A stretch of 64,000 bases of DNA from contig JANPWX010000557.1 of the NCBI GenBank assembly GCA_024734555.1, positions 325,670-389,669 on the forward strand, given 5' to 3'. Positions 12,101 to 24,543 of this stretch are shown one piece after another (positions within the stretch are counted from its first letter, which is position 1; the number at the start of each line of letters is the position of its first letter). Position numbers and translations under genes: made by a program. Source of the stretch: Trochalopteron elliotii (taxonomy: Eukaryota > Chordata > Aves > Passeriformes > Leiothrichidae). The notes under the pieces were generated by a model. The model was given only the letters and a program-made list of their open reading frames with translations. It was not told where the DNA came from and ran no database searches.

Positions 12101-15100
12101 AAGTGAAAATTGTAAGAAAAGCTGATTGAGCAGGATCCATTTAAATGAACAGGTTTTCCTTTAGTGAAGGTTCAAGGGAGGCAAAGACCTTTTCAAGCTT
12201 GGATCAGCAGTGGCTGCCATCTGAAGTCAAGAATTCCTGCCTTGGTATCAAGGGGGGAAGCACAAAACTGTGAGCAGCAAGTGGCAGCTCAAGTTCAAGC
12301 AGAAAGCAGCTACTGAAATCAGAAATACACTGTGAATTGTGCTGCAGAAAGGAAAGGTAGCTCTGGTTGAGCTATCAAATGTCATAAGCAGGATGAGCAG
12401 TTTTAAGAGGCTATGGTGAGGAAAAGGGTCTCTCTTCCTCCTCACTCACCTCCATGTGCCAATCCCTCAGATGTTCTGAGGTTGCCTGATGCCCTCAACC
12501 TGCCAAGGATCTGCAGTGCAAAACATCACTACACCCATGTGTCCTCCTCTCCCAACTGTGCTTCTCATTCACTCCTCTCTAAGAGTCTGTATGTCCACAA
12601 AACCCCACACAAACCAGGCTTGGTTTGTTCCAGCACTTTGTCAGGGAGTAGGAGGAGCAGTATGAGTCTGAGCTGGGAAAAGGGAGCTCCTCCAGCTCTC
12701 CAGTAGTCATACAGAGATGCCAGAGAGCTTGCACATTCTCAGCCCTGAGAAAGAAAGAGGGGACAGGAAAGGAGAAAAAGTGCACAACACAGGGCAGGAG
12801 ACAAGGCCAATTCCACAGAGTTTGTCTTATCACAACAGTATAATCTAATATGTTATTATTTGGCATTGCCTGGTAACTTTGTACAGTAAAAATTGCAGCA
12901 CTGCTGTAGTCCTGGAAAATTGTTCACCAGTGTACCCTAAAAGCACTGATTCCAACCCCTGTCTGCTGTACCATGCACTCTGTAATGCAAACACAACTAG
13001 CAGCCTTTGAGGACAGTGTCTGAGTGCTTGTGCTCATTAAGACATCTTTGAGAGATGTCTTACTTTTACCCCAAACTGCACTTTAAGAAAATGTTTAACC
13101 CATATACTCAGAGGTAAGAAAACAACTTGCCATCACTATTAATAGCAGAATTACAGCAATATGTATGAATAAGAGATTATGAATTCCAGAGACATCAGTC
13201 AGACTAATCTAGAGACATTCCCAAAGTGGAAAAACAGAACAGTTCAGTGGGATTCATTCAAACACTCAACAGCTTTCCTTGGGAAAGCTCTGATGTAGAA
13301 ACAGTCCATGCATTTGAAATGATCTGTAAAATCCATATTGGAGGTTTGTTTCCTCTTTGCTCAAATTAGCTTTTATTCCTATGGAGTCCTACACAGCCCT
13401 GAGCAACAACCAGGATCAGAGAAAAAGTGCAGGACTTGAAACAGCCCTTTATCTCTACAAGTCATCAGTACATCACATTCCTAGTCAAAACGATTTAGGG
13501 AGTTAACAAAAAAAGTTCCTAGCAGTCACGCATTGCTATCACAAAATCAAACATGATAAAACAGGTGCTGCAACCCACAAGTGATGAGAAAACAGACAAA
13601 GTGGGCAGGGATGACAAGGCTGGAAAAGCAGTGGCAGCCTCTGGCTAGGATTGAAATGTGCTGCTGGGATGGGTGTGCAGTCTGGCAGATGGGGAAGGGC
13701 CTGTAAGTGTCAGAATAGGTATGTTCTTGAAGGAGCATTCTAGAAAATAAAAAAGACTAAAGCTGTAAGGGCTCCTACACATGATGTTCAGGTTCATTAA
13801 CTGGCCACCACTGAAGAAATGGATAAAGGATATAAGCCATGTGGCTCTTAGCTTTCACTTACTCAGAAATATTCAGAAAACTAGCTTTCCATGGTCTTTT
13901 GTTTCCTTGAGGGCAGGGGCAAAGGTTGAAGAGCTGTGTTCTTCAATATTGAAAGCCTGTACCATACAAGTACAAACTAAACTCTAGAGCACCTATAGGA
14001 CAGCCTATACTAAATGCAAATAAAACTCAGCAGAAATGAGAAAAATGTACCAAAACTGAAGATAGCACTCAAGTACCAGAATGTAAAAAGAACTCCTAGA
14101 AGATTATGAGACTGAAACTACACACAAGGATTAACTCCACACACAACATGTATCAGAAAGACAAAACCAGGTTAAACATACAAAACTAAGTCTGAGATGA
14201 TACTATCAACCACCACCAAGTGTGGAAAACATTACATTAACACTGGAAAGTTAAGTTATTTGAGCCACCATCATCAATACATGGAAATCCTAAACAAAGC
14301 CACTAGTTTCCAAGCAAACACTAAAAATGGTATTTTTGTAATTGATATAATCACTATTATTTAAAACAAGTAATCAGTTTCAGTTTGGAGAATGTTTATG
14401 CAGCCTGTCACCCTTCCAAGGAAATAGCTGTGCAAGATTAATAATCATCTAAAGCTTGTAGTGCTAGAAATATGCACGAGCCCATCCACAAGGGAAAGAT
14501 CCCCCCAGGATCCCCCAGTGGGATCAGAACAACCACAATACCAGGAGGGGAGGAGAACAGCACAGCTGGGAATAGGGAGAGCAAAGCTTTAACAGAAATT
14601 ATTAAAATTAAGCTTTTTAAAAGCTTCATAATATAAACATTAGAGCACTGCATCCCTTCTTATGAATAAAACTGTCTGTTCCAAATATGGTATTTATGAA
14701 TGAGGTTAGTCTACAAAGCAACAGGACTACAAACATCAGATGGGCAAAATAAAATGAACCTATTAATTCTGAAATTGGTTATATTTCATAGGCTAAAGAG
14801 CAGGAGACTGGTTTACATTAGATCTAAGGTGATACAGATGCCAAATGACATTTTGGAGGCAGTGTGTAGCTGTAAGGAGATATCATGAAAAGAAGACTGG
14901 ACACCTCCACAGAAGATAATTATACATCTAAGCACCCAGAAAGCATTCTGATATTGTGGCAGAGAGAATTAAAGCTGAACAATATGAAATCTCAGAGGCA
15001 ATCTAGCTTTGCTCAGCTCAGCAAAGGAAGTTTTCCCTTGTACCTAATGAACAACCACAAAAATATTTTATGTTAGTTTTATGTAAATTCTTTTTACTGT

Positions 15101-16705
15101 TCCTCATTATTTTCTACATTAGTAAAAATTTATTTTTAACTAGTCACTACAAAAATATAAAACATAAACATGTTTCTAGTGTTTTAACATGAAAATAAAT
15201 AGCTGTCATTAGCAGTTCACAATGTTCTGTTTATCTACATTGATCTTGTTTGCTTTGGAAAGCATAATGCTGACAAATCACTCACAACAATATAGATGTT
15301 GATGATAAAGTACATAAGCCTATGATAAAATAACCATTGGGAATGACCCACTTGGATGTGACATACAGACACTCCCTTCTGTTAATAAAAGTTTGGCAAC
15401 CACGTCACAGTTCCTCCTGCTCCACTGGCTGCAGGGTCCTGTGAACAATGTGACATCATCATCACCAGTCTCTGAGACAGAGTCATCTGTGATCTTGTAA
15501 CTCTTGTCTGTGTTGATATTGGGAATTCCCTTGTTTCTTACCTGAACTAACTCTTCCATTTCTGCTATTTTCTCATTAATAAAAGCCATCATGTGAATAA
15601 AAAAAAGAGGAATACTTTTTTTTTGTGCAAACATTTTTATAAAAGCATTTAAAATCAAAACAGCATCTTCAAGTAGCACATGGCTGAAAGAATATAACAA
15701 CAAAACAAACAACACTTGAGGACAACAATTTATTTTGATGCCAAAAATTCTTTAGTAACTAGAACGAGAGAGAAATATCTGCTTTTAACACATTCTATGC
15801 TAAGTAAAGGAAGACTACTCTTAGTTGGTTTAGGTAGGTGTATTCAAATACCTGCATACCCTTTGAAGTTATTAAAAATTGCAATTTTTAAGGAAGCAAA
15901 CAGAGCATCCCCTTAGGCTCTGGCTACAGTTTTGTGATACAAAGAGTTTGATTGCAAATTCAGCATGGGGAATTTCCACCTGAGCTCTGCATTCCTGTCT
16001 GTGTGCCCTGGAACACCAGCCCTTCTGGACCAACAAACATTTCTAGGATCATGCCATGACCCAGAACAGTCATCTAGTAACACTCTAATGTAACCTGCAC
16101 AGCACATGCCCACAAACACCTGTATTAGCCCTGACCTGAACTGTTCCTCTCCTGAAGAGGAGAGAGAGTAAGACAGGTGGGACTAGGGGAGGATAGAAGG
16201 TGACAACTTACTTAGCACTTCCATCTTTCATCTTGTAAAACAAACAAAGGAGAATCCAACCTGTATGCTGGCAGAAAATATTATTTTCCAGCTGTTAAAG
16301 ATGATTATTGTGAATGAGCAATAATTGTCCATAGCATCCATCAAATTGTTTATGTATGGGGCAAGCCAATGACAAATATATTTCTTTTCACCACATCTTT
16401 CAAATAATATAAGTAATTGTAAATAGACTTATTTACTTCTTTATATAATTGCTTCCCCAAAATCTGAAGCTATTTAAAAAATTCTATCCTCCTTACAATT
16501 TATACTTGTGGCTTGTTTTCATGATGGAAATATTTTTTGGCCAGGAGATCATATTTAACATACATTAAATACCTCTTTAAACTAAACAGCCACATAAGGA
16601 CTTCTCCCTACCAAGAGCTGGACAAATCCTAACCCTTACACACTCTCCCAAGGGGTGACAGCCAGTTTTCTATAACAATGTATATTCCCAACCCCATTCA
16701 CTCAC

Positions 16706-16856
16706 TGCTTTCATCAAGTAAGTCCTCCTCGTCATCCCCATCATTGTCCTCCTCCATCGCCTCCTCCTCATCTTCCTCCTCCTCCTCTTCCATATCCTCC
16801 TGCTCCAAGTCCGGGTCCAGGTCTGGATCACTCCCTGAGATTGACTCGTCTGACAT
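16706..16856 (-). CDS. RAD54L2: RAD54L2 (ARIP4), first coding exon (residues 1-50 plus one base)
   Basis: RAD54L2/ARIP4 is a nuclear SNF2-family DNA-dependent ATPase. It is known as an androgen-receptor cofactor and is reported to help clear trapped topoisomerase II. This exon encodes only the acidic N-terminus, beginning MSDESISGSDPDLDPDLEQ and continuing into an almost uninterrupted Glu/Asp tract (about residues 18-46) ending DLLDES. The opening residues agree closely with the vertebrate protein as I recall it. The ATG (16856-16854) has A at -3, and an in-frame TGA lies 11 codons upstream within the exon, so the start is secure. The exon ends at 16706 in phase 1, followed by donor GTGAGT. 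The SNF2 helicase core is encoded by later exons outside the window. The GAG/GAA-rich codons make the acid tract prone to length change. Confidence 0.93.
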
Positions 16857-16912
16857 GATTCCCAGTGGTGCTCCTTGTGCATTACCTGCTCATGTTCTAC
16901 CTTGAGGCAGCC
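16857..16912 (-). other. RAD54L2: RAD54L2 5'UTR part of the first coding exon, with upstream ATGs
   Basis: The minus strand reads a pyrimidine-rich tract ending TGTGTCCTTCCAG (acceptor AG at 16914-16913), then 56 bases of UTR before the RAD54L2 ATG. So at least one further 5' non-coding exon lies to the right. The UTR holds two upstream ATGs. One makes a four-codon uORF ending in TAA (16893-16882). The second (16882-16880) overlaps that stop as TAATG, is out of frame with RAD54L2 and stays open across the start codon. Confidence 0.8.
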
Positions 16913-19139
16913 CTGGAAGGACACAAAAGAGATGTGTGAGCCCAGCAAATCCCAACCTTTGAGCCTCAAGGCTCAATGTCACAGCAGCATTACTGCACAT
17001 AAAAAACCAAATCAGCCTTTTAAATAACAGATATCAGACAAAGCACAAAATCCTGTGTAGAAAACAGATGCCATAAGAAAGAGAACGTAATGATACAGGC
17101 CCAGCATTGAAGAAACTCCATCTCTTCATTGGTATCCTTGACATGCACACAGCAGGAAGATTCCTGGTATCAATGCCTGATTATTCAGAGATGCCAAAAT
17201 TAATAAATTATGTGAACAATTTCAGAACACTACCATCCAAACAGGAAGCATACAAAAAGGATCAGTGCCAGCATCCCCTCTGGATATCTGTTACCCTGAT
17301 CCCTGCAAACACCATCACAGTGTGCAGGTGTGGCTCAGAGACAGAAACCCCCTCCTGCCTCAGCTGTACCCACTGCAAAGGTCCCCTGGCTCCTCATCAC
17401 AGCCTGGCTGAACTCTCTGATCCAGCCACACAACAGAAACAGTGTGACCTTCATAATTCAGGCACAAGACAACAAAGATCCAGTTCTAAAAGTTGAACTC
17501 CCTTTGTAAAACAGGGCAGGAAGAAAAGTAAACACGAAGGATGGATCAGACAACATTTGCGTTTCCTTTCTCTCAAGGACAAGAACTGGGGCTGGCTGTG
17601 CATAACTTCTCTGTTACACCACTCCAGTGCATCACAGCAGAAATTGTGGCAGAACACAAAAATAAAGCCTGAAGAGAGGACCAGGGCAATCACAAAGTCA
17701 CCAGTTTATCTGTTCAGATCATGCACTGTCACTTCTGGACAGTGAGGGGTACTCCTAAGCACTCCTCTTCCATACACACAGAGTGATCCTAAAGGAGCTG
17801 TGTAAGATGGATGAAAAGAAACACAATAGAGAAAACAAAGAAGGCATCTTGATCTTAAGGAACATAAGCAAAGGATGTATTCAAAGATCAAGTATCTTTG
17901 ATTAATTCTTCTGCAGAAGAATTACTACCCACACACTCTCCAGAAAGCTTTAAAGAAAGATGGAGGAAACATTTCCTCATCACTCACTTCCCACTGCCCC
18001 CTACTTATAACACATTTCCACTGTAAACTATAAAATGTTTGAGACCTAATCAGCCACTTAAAAACAAAAAAATACTAAACCCCAAACTTCTAAGCAGATA
18101 AGGCAGTTGAAATGTCTATAAACACTTAAATTTCACTTTTGGCTGTTTCAGCAGTTACCAGATTAACTCAGAAACCTGAAGGTTAAAGACAACATCCCTG
18201 TAGCAGGGCTGAAAATCTAACCATTGAGCATGCTGAATTATTCCAGCTGAAGTTGTCAGCTCCTGCTCTGCCCCTCTCAGCTTCTCAATAACATTGAAGA
18301 TTGTCAGAAAGAAAGTAAACAAAGGGAAGAGAAGGCTTTGCAGAGATTGGCTTTGGAACAGGAAGTCTTTTACCACTCAGTGCCAGGAGCACTTTACCAC
18401 CAGGCAGACACAACTGAAGTCCCTCCACTATTACATGTGTCACACAAAATAAGTTGGCTGAGTCAAGCAGATGGCAGAAAAGGCCAAAACCTGAATTAGT
18501 TCAAGTGGAACTGTGCCAGTTTACAAAAGCCAAAGATACTAATTCAGCTTCTGTGGACTCCTGGTAGGCAGGTACAGTTGCTGTCAGGATGCTGCAACAC
18601 CATCACCTCCAGCATCCCTTGTTCTCTGATGTCTGGTGACTTCAGTCAAGGGCTGCACACACAAAGCCATCTATTATCAGCAGTTTCTCCTAACAAATAT
18701 TGTGCCAAAGTCTATGTGTTTTTCAAAACAGTGGCTTATTTTTTCTTTTACATAGATCCAACCAACCAAAGAAACATAAACACTTGCTAATATGGCAGGA
18801 GTGAACTCTCCTCCACAAACAGAAAAAGCAGAAGTGCTGTAATGTCACCAAATGCTCCAGGTCAAAGAATGACATATGATACAGTTTTTCCCATCAGTAT
18901 CCTCCTGTGTGTCATCCTCTCATCTTCATCATTTGTCCCAGAACCTTAAAATAAAAAAACCCAAATCAAAACACAAAACATTCTCTGAAAATTGTTTAAA
19001 GGCAAGGATATGGGTCCCAGTATTTCTACAGATAAAATCAAACCCAGTGGAGAGCAGCTCTCCCTCACACTGGAGCACAAAAGGGCTCGAATCTGAGCTT
19101 TATTTTTGTTTAGCAGTAAGCACACGTTTTGTATAAGCC

Positions 19140-19680
19140 AACTCCTGACACCCGCTCGGCAGCCCCGGCCATATGCAGGAGAGTTAAACAGAAGCTTTTG
19201 AAAAGACTTAATTAAATCTTGCCGAGCTGGGTGGAACAAAGATGGTTAACTCCTCTGTGCCTATTGTCGTGGCGCCGTTTATCTGTGTCCCTTCCCTCCC
19301 TCGTGCTGGGCTCACCGCCGTGCCCCAGCCGAGTCCCGGGAGGGCTCCCACCCTGCCTGGTGCCCGGCCCGGAGCCTGCCCTCGTTTCTCACACCGATCT
19401 GACCCAGTTCGGAGCCTCCCACCAAGGGGAGTTACACAACAGGGCCAGATTGTGGCTGCCGCTACTGTTTTATGGCTGAGTTATTCCAACCTGCCCCATC
19501 TCCTGCCTTTGCACACGCAGGCACACTGTGCTCAGTGTTTAATCGCTGGAGGAAGGGCACTTTGCGAGAGATAAACTGATTACCTGCCACCGGCTCTTCC
19601 CAGTCCCGCACCGGACCGGCCGGGAGCTGGCCCCGAGCGGGAGGTGTGCCTGGGGAGGGTTACAGCTCCAAGAAATCCGA
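19140..19680 (-). promoter_or_regulatory. CpG-rich patch; possible alternative RAD54L2 promoter/first exon
   Basis: GC- and CpG-rich DNA in an AT-rich setting, about 2.2-2.8 kb upstream of the RAD54L2 first coding exon in its own direction. On the minus strand a plausible splice donor (CGGCG then GTGAGC) places an exon end at 19316, which could join the acceptor at 16913. No TATA box is clear. It may be an alternative first exon or simply a regulatory CpG patch. Confidence 0.4.
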
Positions 19681-22600
19681 ATGAAACCCTCTGCACCACC
19701 CTTAGAGCACATGCCAGACAGCCTTCCAGCACCGTGCCTCAACGTTGGTGAGGCTGCTGAGAAACCGGGCTGAGATATTAGGGGGAAACACTTGGAAAAA
19801 TTCCTCTTGATTACTCAGGGAGGAAAAAAGAGCTGTCATGTTTATCCTACCCAGAAGTTAAACCCTGCAATCAACTGCGCATCAAATTAACATCCAAGAC
19901 AGCCTCTCTCATGTATTATGTCCTGTCTTTCAACAAAGATAAAAATAGTTCTGAAGTTTTTTGGGCTTTGCTTTTTTAAGGTGGAACACTTCAGATAGTA
20001 AATGCCATGTACTGATGACTGCCTCCTCCTCAAGCCTGCACAGAAAGGAGACCCACTTCTAGATGAGGAAACCTTGAGAATTTGGACACATTGCTGTTGT
20101 CCTCACGTTTTTCTTTCACTCTGCAAAGCTTTAAAATCACTTCTCACATATAAAGTTGAGAGAGAAATGTGAAAGCAACTTGTCCCCTTCTACACTATAG
20201 TTGTTCCCAGCAGGGAGGTGTATGCTGTGAGCCAAACTCTCAGGTGAAACAATCATCAGGGGATGTGGGGACTTAGAGCACTTCTGCACATCACTGCATC
20301 AAAGGATCCACTAGCACTGTAAATACTAAATCATTATTTAATTAACTATTACAAATACCAACTAGTAAAAAGCAAGGATACAGGACAAGGCAGAATGGAG
20401 TCCTTCCTCACTTGAGGAGAAGGAGCAGGGTTCTCCTGTACCTATAGAAAGCCACAAAGGCCAGGGACTTTACAGAAGCCCTTTGCCCACTACAACACAA
20501 GGCACAGGACGTGCTCATTCCTGAGTACACAACCATCCCATACAAATCCCTTCAGAAAGGGCAGATTTAACGCTAATGCTGCTCCAGTGCTGAACAGTAA
20601 AGAGGATTCCATCACCTCTCCAACCTCCAGCCAAGCCCAATATCTGGGACTCATCAAGACTTGTCCTTAAAGCCTGTTTTGTAACCAAGACTTCACACTG
20701 CCCATTGCGGTGCCTGGCCACAGAAACACCCTGGCAAATCACAAGAGGATTTGCACAGACAGTTTAATAAAAACAGATATTTCTAAGTCTGTACTGCATA
20801 ATGCTCTTCAGTGTCTGTTATACAGTCATGTTTTATGGCAATAATAATTTCCTTTCATGTTTTTCTTTTTTGTTTGGCAGTAAAAAAGTAAAATGGTTGG
20901 CTGGAGCCATAAGATTCCTCTTAATACACTCAGCTCACACACAAACACTCCAAACTGGATGTGTATGAATGTAATTGCTGGTTCCTCGGGGGAAATCTCA
21001 ATCTGTGTGTTTTAGACCACTACTAGCACCTTTTTGGTACTTCATAGGTAGCTTTTACTACCTAGCAGAACATTACTATAAAGCACACAGCTGCATGAGT
21101 AAAGGAACTAAGACCTTAAGCTTCTCTGTGACAAAAAGTCTTGTAACAGTTTGCAAATGATAACTTGCAATGTTATTGCAAAATAGCAATTAGTATTTCT
21201 CTGTTCCACTTAAAAATCTAGTAAGAAATAAACCTGAGATCAGTGGTTTTGAACAGCTTGATTCTAACGAACACTAGAATTTCTCTAATTTATATTATGC
21301 AACATATTAACACCTCTGTTAAATTATCATATAAAAATTGTGTCAGGGGGAATCACCTAAAAGGATAAGTATTTTTTTCAAAAAGCAGCCAACAGTTTTA
21401 CTATACTAGTTCAGCAGACCCCTGCATGCTTTAAACAAAGTGAACAAGTGTTTACCCAAAAATCAAAAGGAACTTCTTCTCCCCAAATTTCATTTAAAGC
21501 CATCCTTAATTGATTACTTTGTGATTTAAATCCCTTCTTCCTTTGCAGCCTGAGATTGTTGAGACTCCAGCTATGCAGTTTCTCTGCTGTGACTCAGAGC
21601 TAACTGGTGGCCACACGCTGCTGGCTGGGAAGGAAGAAAACAATTCTCCTCCTTCATTTCATCTTGTTCAAATCACAAACTAAGTGGCATTGATCCCCCA
21701 TAACTGATGTGTTCTCCACAGGAATATTAAACTGAAGGAAAAAGAAGCAGCCTGTGAAACCATAAATTGGGGAGCATCTGCTTGTCCTGCACCACCCTTC
21801 CAAGGAAGGCAAGTGTGCTTCTCCCCACTCCACATAAATACTGGACAATGGATCTAGTCTTCACCCACACTGGATGTGAGTATTAAGGAGCCCACTGTGA
21901 TTTGTGGGGAACAGGAACTGAAAGAAAAAAATAACAGACTACTTTTAGAAACACATCCATAGATCAGTTTTGAGAGAGCTGCAGGACCTGCTCTTTTATT
22001 CTATCCAGGCTAACAATCTCACTTCTGAGAGGCACCAAAAAACTAAAACCAGCCTGAAACCGGTTGTTCCCTGACAACATAAGCAACAAAAGCTGCTGCA
22101 AGAAAGGGTGGGAGGAAAAAAAAAACACCAACAAAAATCTCCCCCCAAAACCACAAAATCAACCCATAAAGAAAGAAAAGGGAGAGCTAATCCTTCCCCT
22201 CTGCTGACATGACAGTGCTGGCACTGAGAATGTGACAATGAACATTACATAAGGCCCGGCTCCCACTGCGTTTGGAACAAAAAGAGCCAGTGTGAGTCAA
22301 TGGCAGCATCTGCAGCTCCTTACACAACCTGAGCATCCATCACCTGCTGTGGGAGCCGCCCTCCAGCCACGGGGTCCTTCTCTCCTGCAGCTTGGGAGGG
22401 ATGTGGGAACACCCTACTGCTGGCAGTGGCAACCTTTTGTAACCCTTAAAGAAAACCTGAACTCTCTGTAAGATGCCAGCACTCCACAGACTTTGTGAGG
22501 TTCTTCACCTCTGGACACTGCCAGCAGAAATAGGCAAATGTTTTTGTGTTTGTATTTATGTATGTATATATAAATAAGTATATAATTATTTGCCTAATCA

Positions 22601-23310
22601 CTGATGTATTGCTTCTAAAAGTAATTTTGCTTAATCATATCAAAGCAGCAACTGATTTCCTATGAATCAACTTTCTCCTTTCAAACACTCAAAATGTCCT
22701 CACCAGTGAACCACCATAGAAGAGCAGTTTGTTTTTAACTGTGTAAAAGTTCAGGCTACCTGAGGCAAGAAGAATGTGATCAGTTTTGCTTCCAGTAATT
22801 AATGACATCTGGACTAGCACCATCACAAAATCAAAAAAAAAAATCTCTTACTTCACAGAATCTCCATCTACGTTTTTAGCTTTGTCAAATTCTATATAAA
22901 TGGCACTTGCATTACCTGCAAAAGGACACTCTCCTTCCCTGATCACTGTTTCTTTCAAAGCAAACACCATTTCAATATAAAAGCCACTTTTGAGTGTGTT
23001 TTTACATGTTTTGCCCATGCTGCTACAGCTATAGAAAAAACAACCAAAACCTGTGCAAGGTGTAAAACCCTGAGAAAATATTTCAAATGGTGAGGGAAAC
23101 TCAATAGTAGGGCACAGTGTGTCAAGATTCCAAATTACATTCAATACATTTTATAGAGCAGATTAATTTGAGAAAGACTTGCCTACCTTGCATTAATGAT
23201 AACCATTCTCAAATTCCAAAAGATAAGTTTGAAAAGTCAGCTCATGGGAGAGGTGTGCCAAGCTTCTCTTTGTGAACACCCAAACTATGCCAAGATATGA
23301 GCCAATTCCC

Positions 23311-23718
23311 TGTTGCAGACAGGTTGAGATACTATAAAAGAAAGGCCTTATAAAATATGGTTTAGGCCCTGCTCCTCTAGCTAAGCTAGAAGTGGCTTGT
23401 AAGTTCCCATAAAGAAAAATTATAACAATGGACACAACAACTTATTCTTAGAGAGAAAAATAAGTTTGTAACTGCATAAACAACGAATCTGTCCCATGAG
23501 AATTAGTGAAGAAAATATGTAAACATATCTAGAGAGAGAAAATTTGACAGACATATACAATAGCCCTTACCAACCAATGAACTGAGTTTCACTGTATTGC
23601 TAACCAATTAGGCTAACACAGTGCCTTCTGATATTTCCTATAAATATGAGCTTTGTGAATGAAGAATTGGCTTTTCTACAGGAGAAAACTGAGTCCTGTC
23701 TGCTGACTTATTCCAACA
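23311..23718 (+). mobile_element. Solo LTR with 6-bp target duplication (ERVK-like)
   Basis: A 408-bp element that starts TGTTGCAGACAGG and ends TTATTCCAACA (TGTTG/CAACA ends). It is flanked by identical ATTCCC at 23305-23310 and 23719-23724, which is direct proof of insertion with a 6-bp duplication, as made by ERVK/betaretrovirus-like integrases. Inside are CCAAT boxes (near 23574 and 23602), a TATA box CCTATAAATA near 23637-23646, and a degraded poly(A) signal (AATGAAG near 23658) before a U5-like end. No gag, pol or env sequence is present, so this is a solo LTR left by recombination. Confidence 0.88.
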
Positions 23719-23826
23719 ATTCCCAAGCAGGAATGACAGAGGTAACTGGAAGATCCCTCTGGAATTTAAGCTCTTGTCATACATAGGTGCCAGAGGAAAA
23801 AGTTACATAATAAATCAAGACTACAT

Positions 23827-24543
23827 TGTCTTAGGCTGCAATGCAAGATATAACCAGAAGTATGTATTCTATCACCATCTGTTGAAACCACGTGGAGCAG
23901 TGGTTTTCTTCTCTTCTCTGGGGAGGATATCCTCTGTTAATGGGCCAGCTGTTAAAACCAGGTGAGGCAGTTTTCTTTACCTTCCACAACCCATCCTGTC
24001 CAGGGGGATATCTGCTGTTAAATGGGCAATTAAGTCTCACTGCATGACTGATAAAATTATATCATCCCATTGTAAAATGCTCTGCCCAGGGGGAGAAGCC
24101 AAGCATTCCTACCTGCATAAAACCTGGGATTCAGAACACCAGAGGCAGCCTGTTTCCACTGGATTCCCAGAGGAAGAGCAGACCCATCTCAGCACCACTG
24201 GACCTTCAGAGGAAAACTACACCCTTCTACAGGATCATCTCTGCTCCAACAGAACCACATCTGTCACTGGAGGAAGACTGCAGCCATCATTTAATTAGAT
24301 TGCTACCAACACCCTGACCAACAGGGTGTCAGGTTGTATTCGGAGTCTGTCAGTGGTTTTTTTTATACTGCATTTTTATTTTAATTTTCCTAGTAAAGAA
24401 CTGTTATTCCTATTCCCATATCTTTGCCTGAAAGCCCCTTAATTTCAAAATTATAATAATTTGGAGGGAGGGGGGTTACATTTTCCATTTCAAGGGAGGC
24501 TCCTGCCTTCCATAGCAGACACTTGTCTTTTCAAACCAAGACA
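23827..24543 (+). mobile_element. Solo LTR with 5-bp target duplication (ERVL-like)
   Basis: A 717-bp element beginning TGTCTTAGG and ending CCAAGACA, so its termini form the inverted repeat TGTCTT/AAGACA. It is flanked by TACAT at 23822-23826 and 24544-24548, a perfect 5-bp duplication typical of ERVL-class insertion. A TATA-like GCATAAAACC lies near 24116, and the 3' half has AGTAAAG before a T-rich/U5-like end. I recall near-identical sequence as a high-copy LTR in songbirds. No internal coding sequence is present. It lies only 108 bp from the ERVK-like LTR on its left, in the same orientation. Confidence 0.9.

Larger units (their letters stand above)
1..16705 (-). other. RAD54L2: RAD54L2 intron after the first coding exon (partial)
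   Basis: This is non-coding DNA downstream, on the minus strand, of the RAD54L2 first coding exon. The intron opens with a good donor (GTGAGT at 16705-16700) and runs off the left edge. I looked on the minus strand for the basic, lysine/arginine-rich segment that should come next in the RAD54L2 protein and did not find it, so the second coding exon probably lies outside the window. Apart from the LTR, A-rich tracts and CpG-rich patches listed separately, it is AT-rich unique sequence with only chance ORFs. Confidence 0.7.

Noticed and set aside
22084..22150. A/C-rich stretch considered as a tRNA or small RNA remnant
   Set aside because: No cloverleaf, box A/B or terminator pattern was found. 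It is low-complexity sequence.
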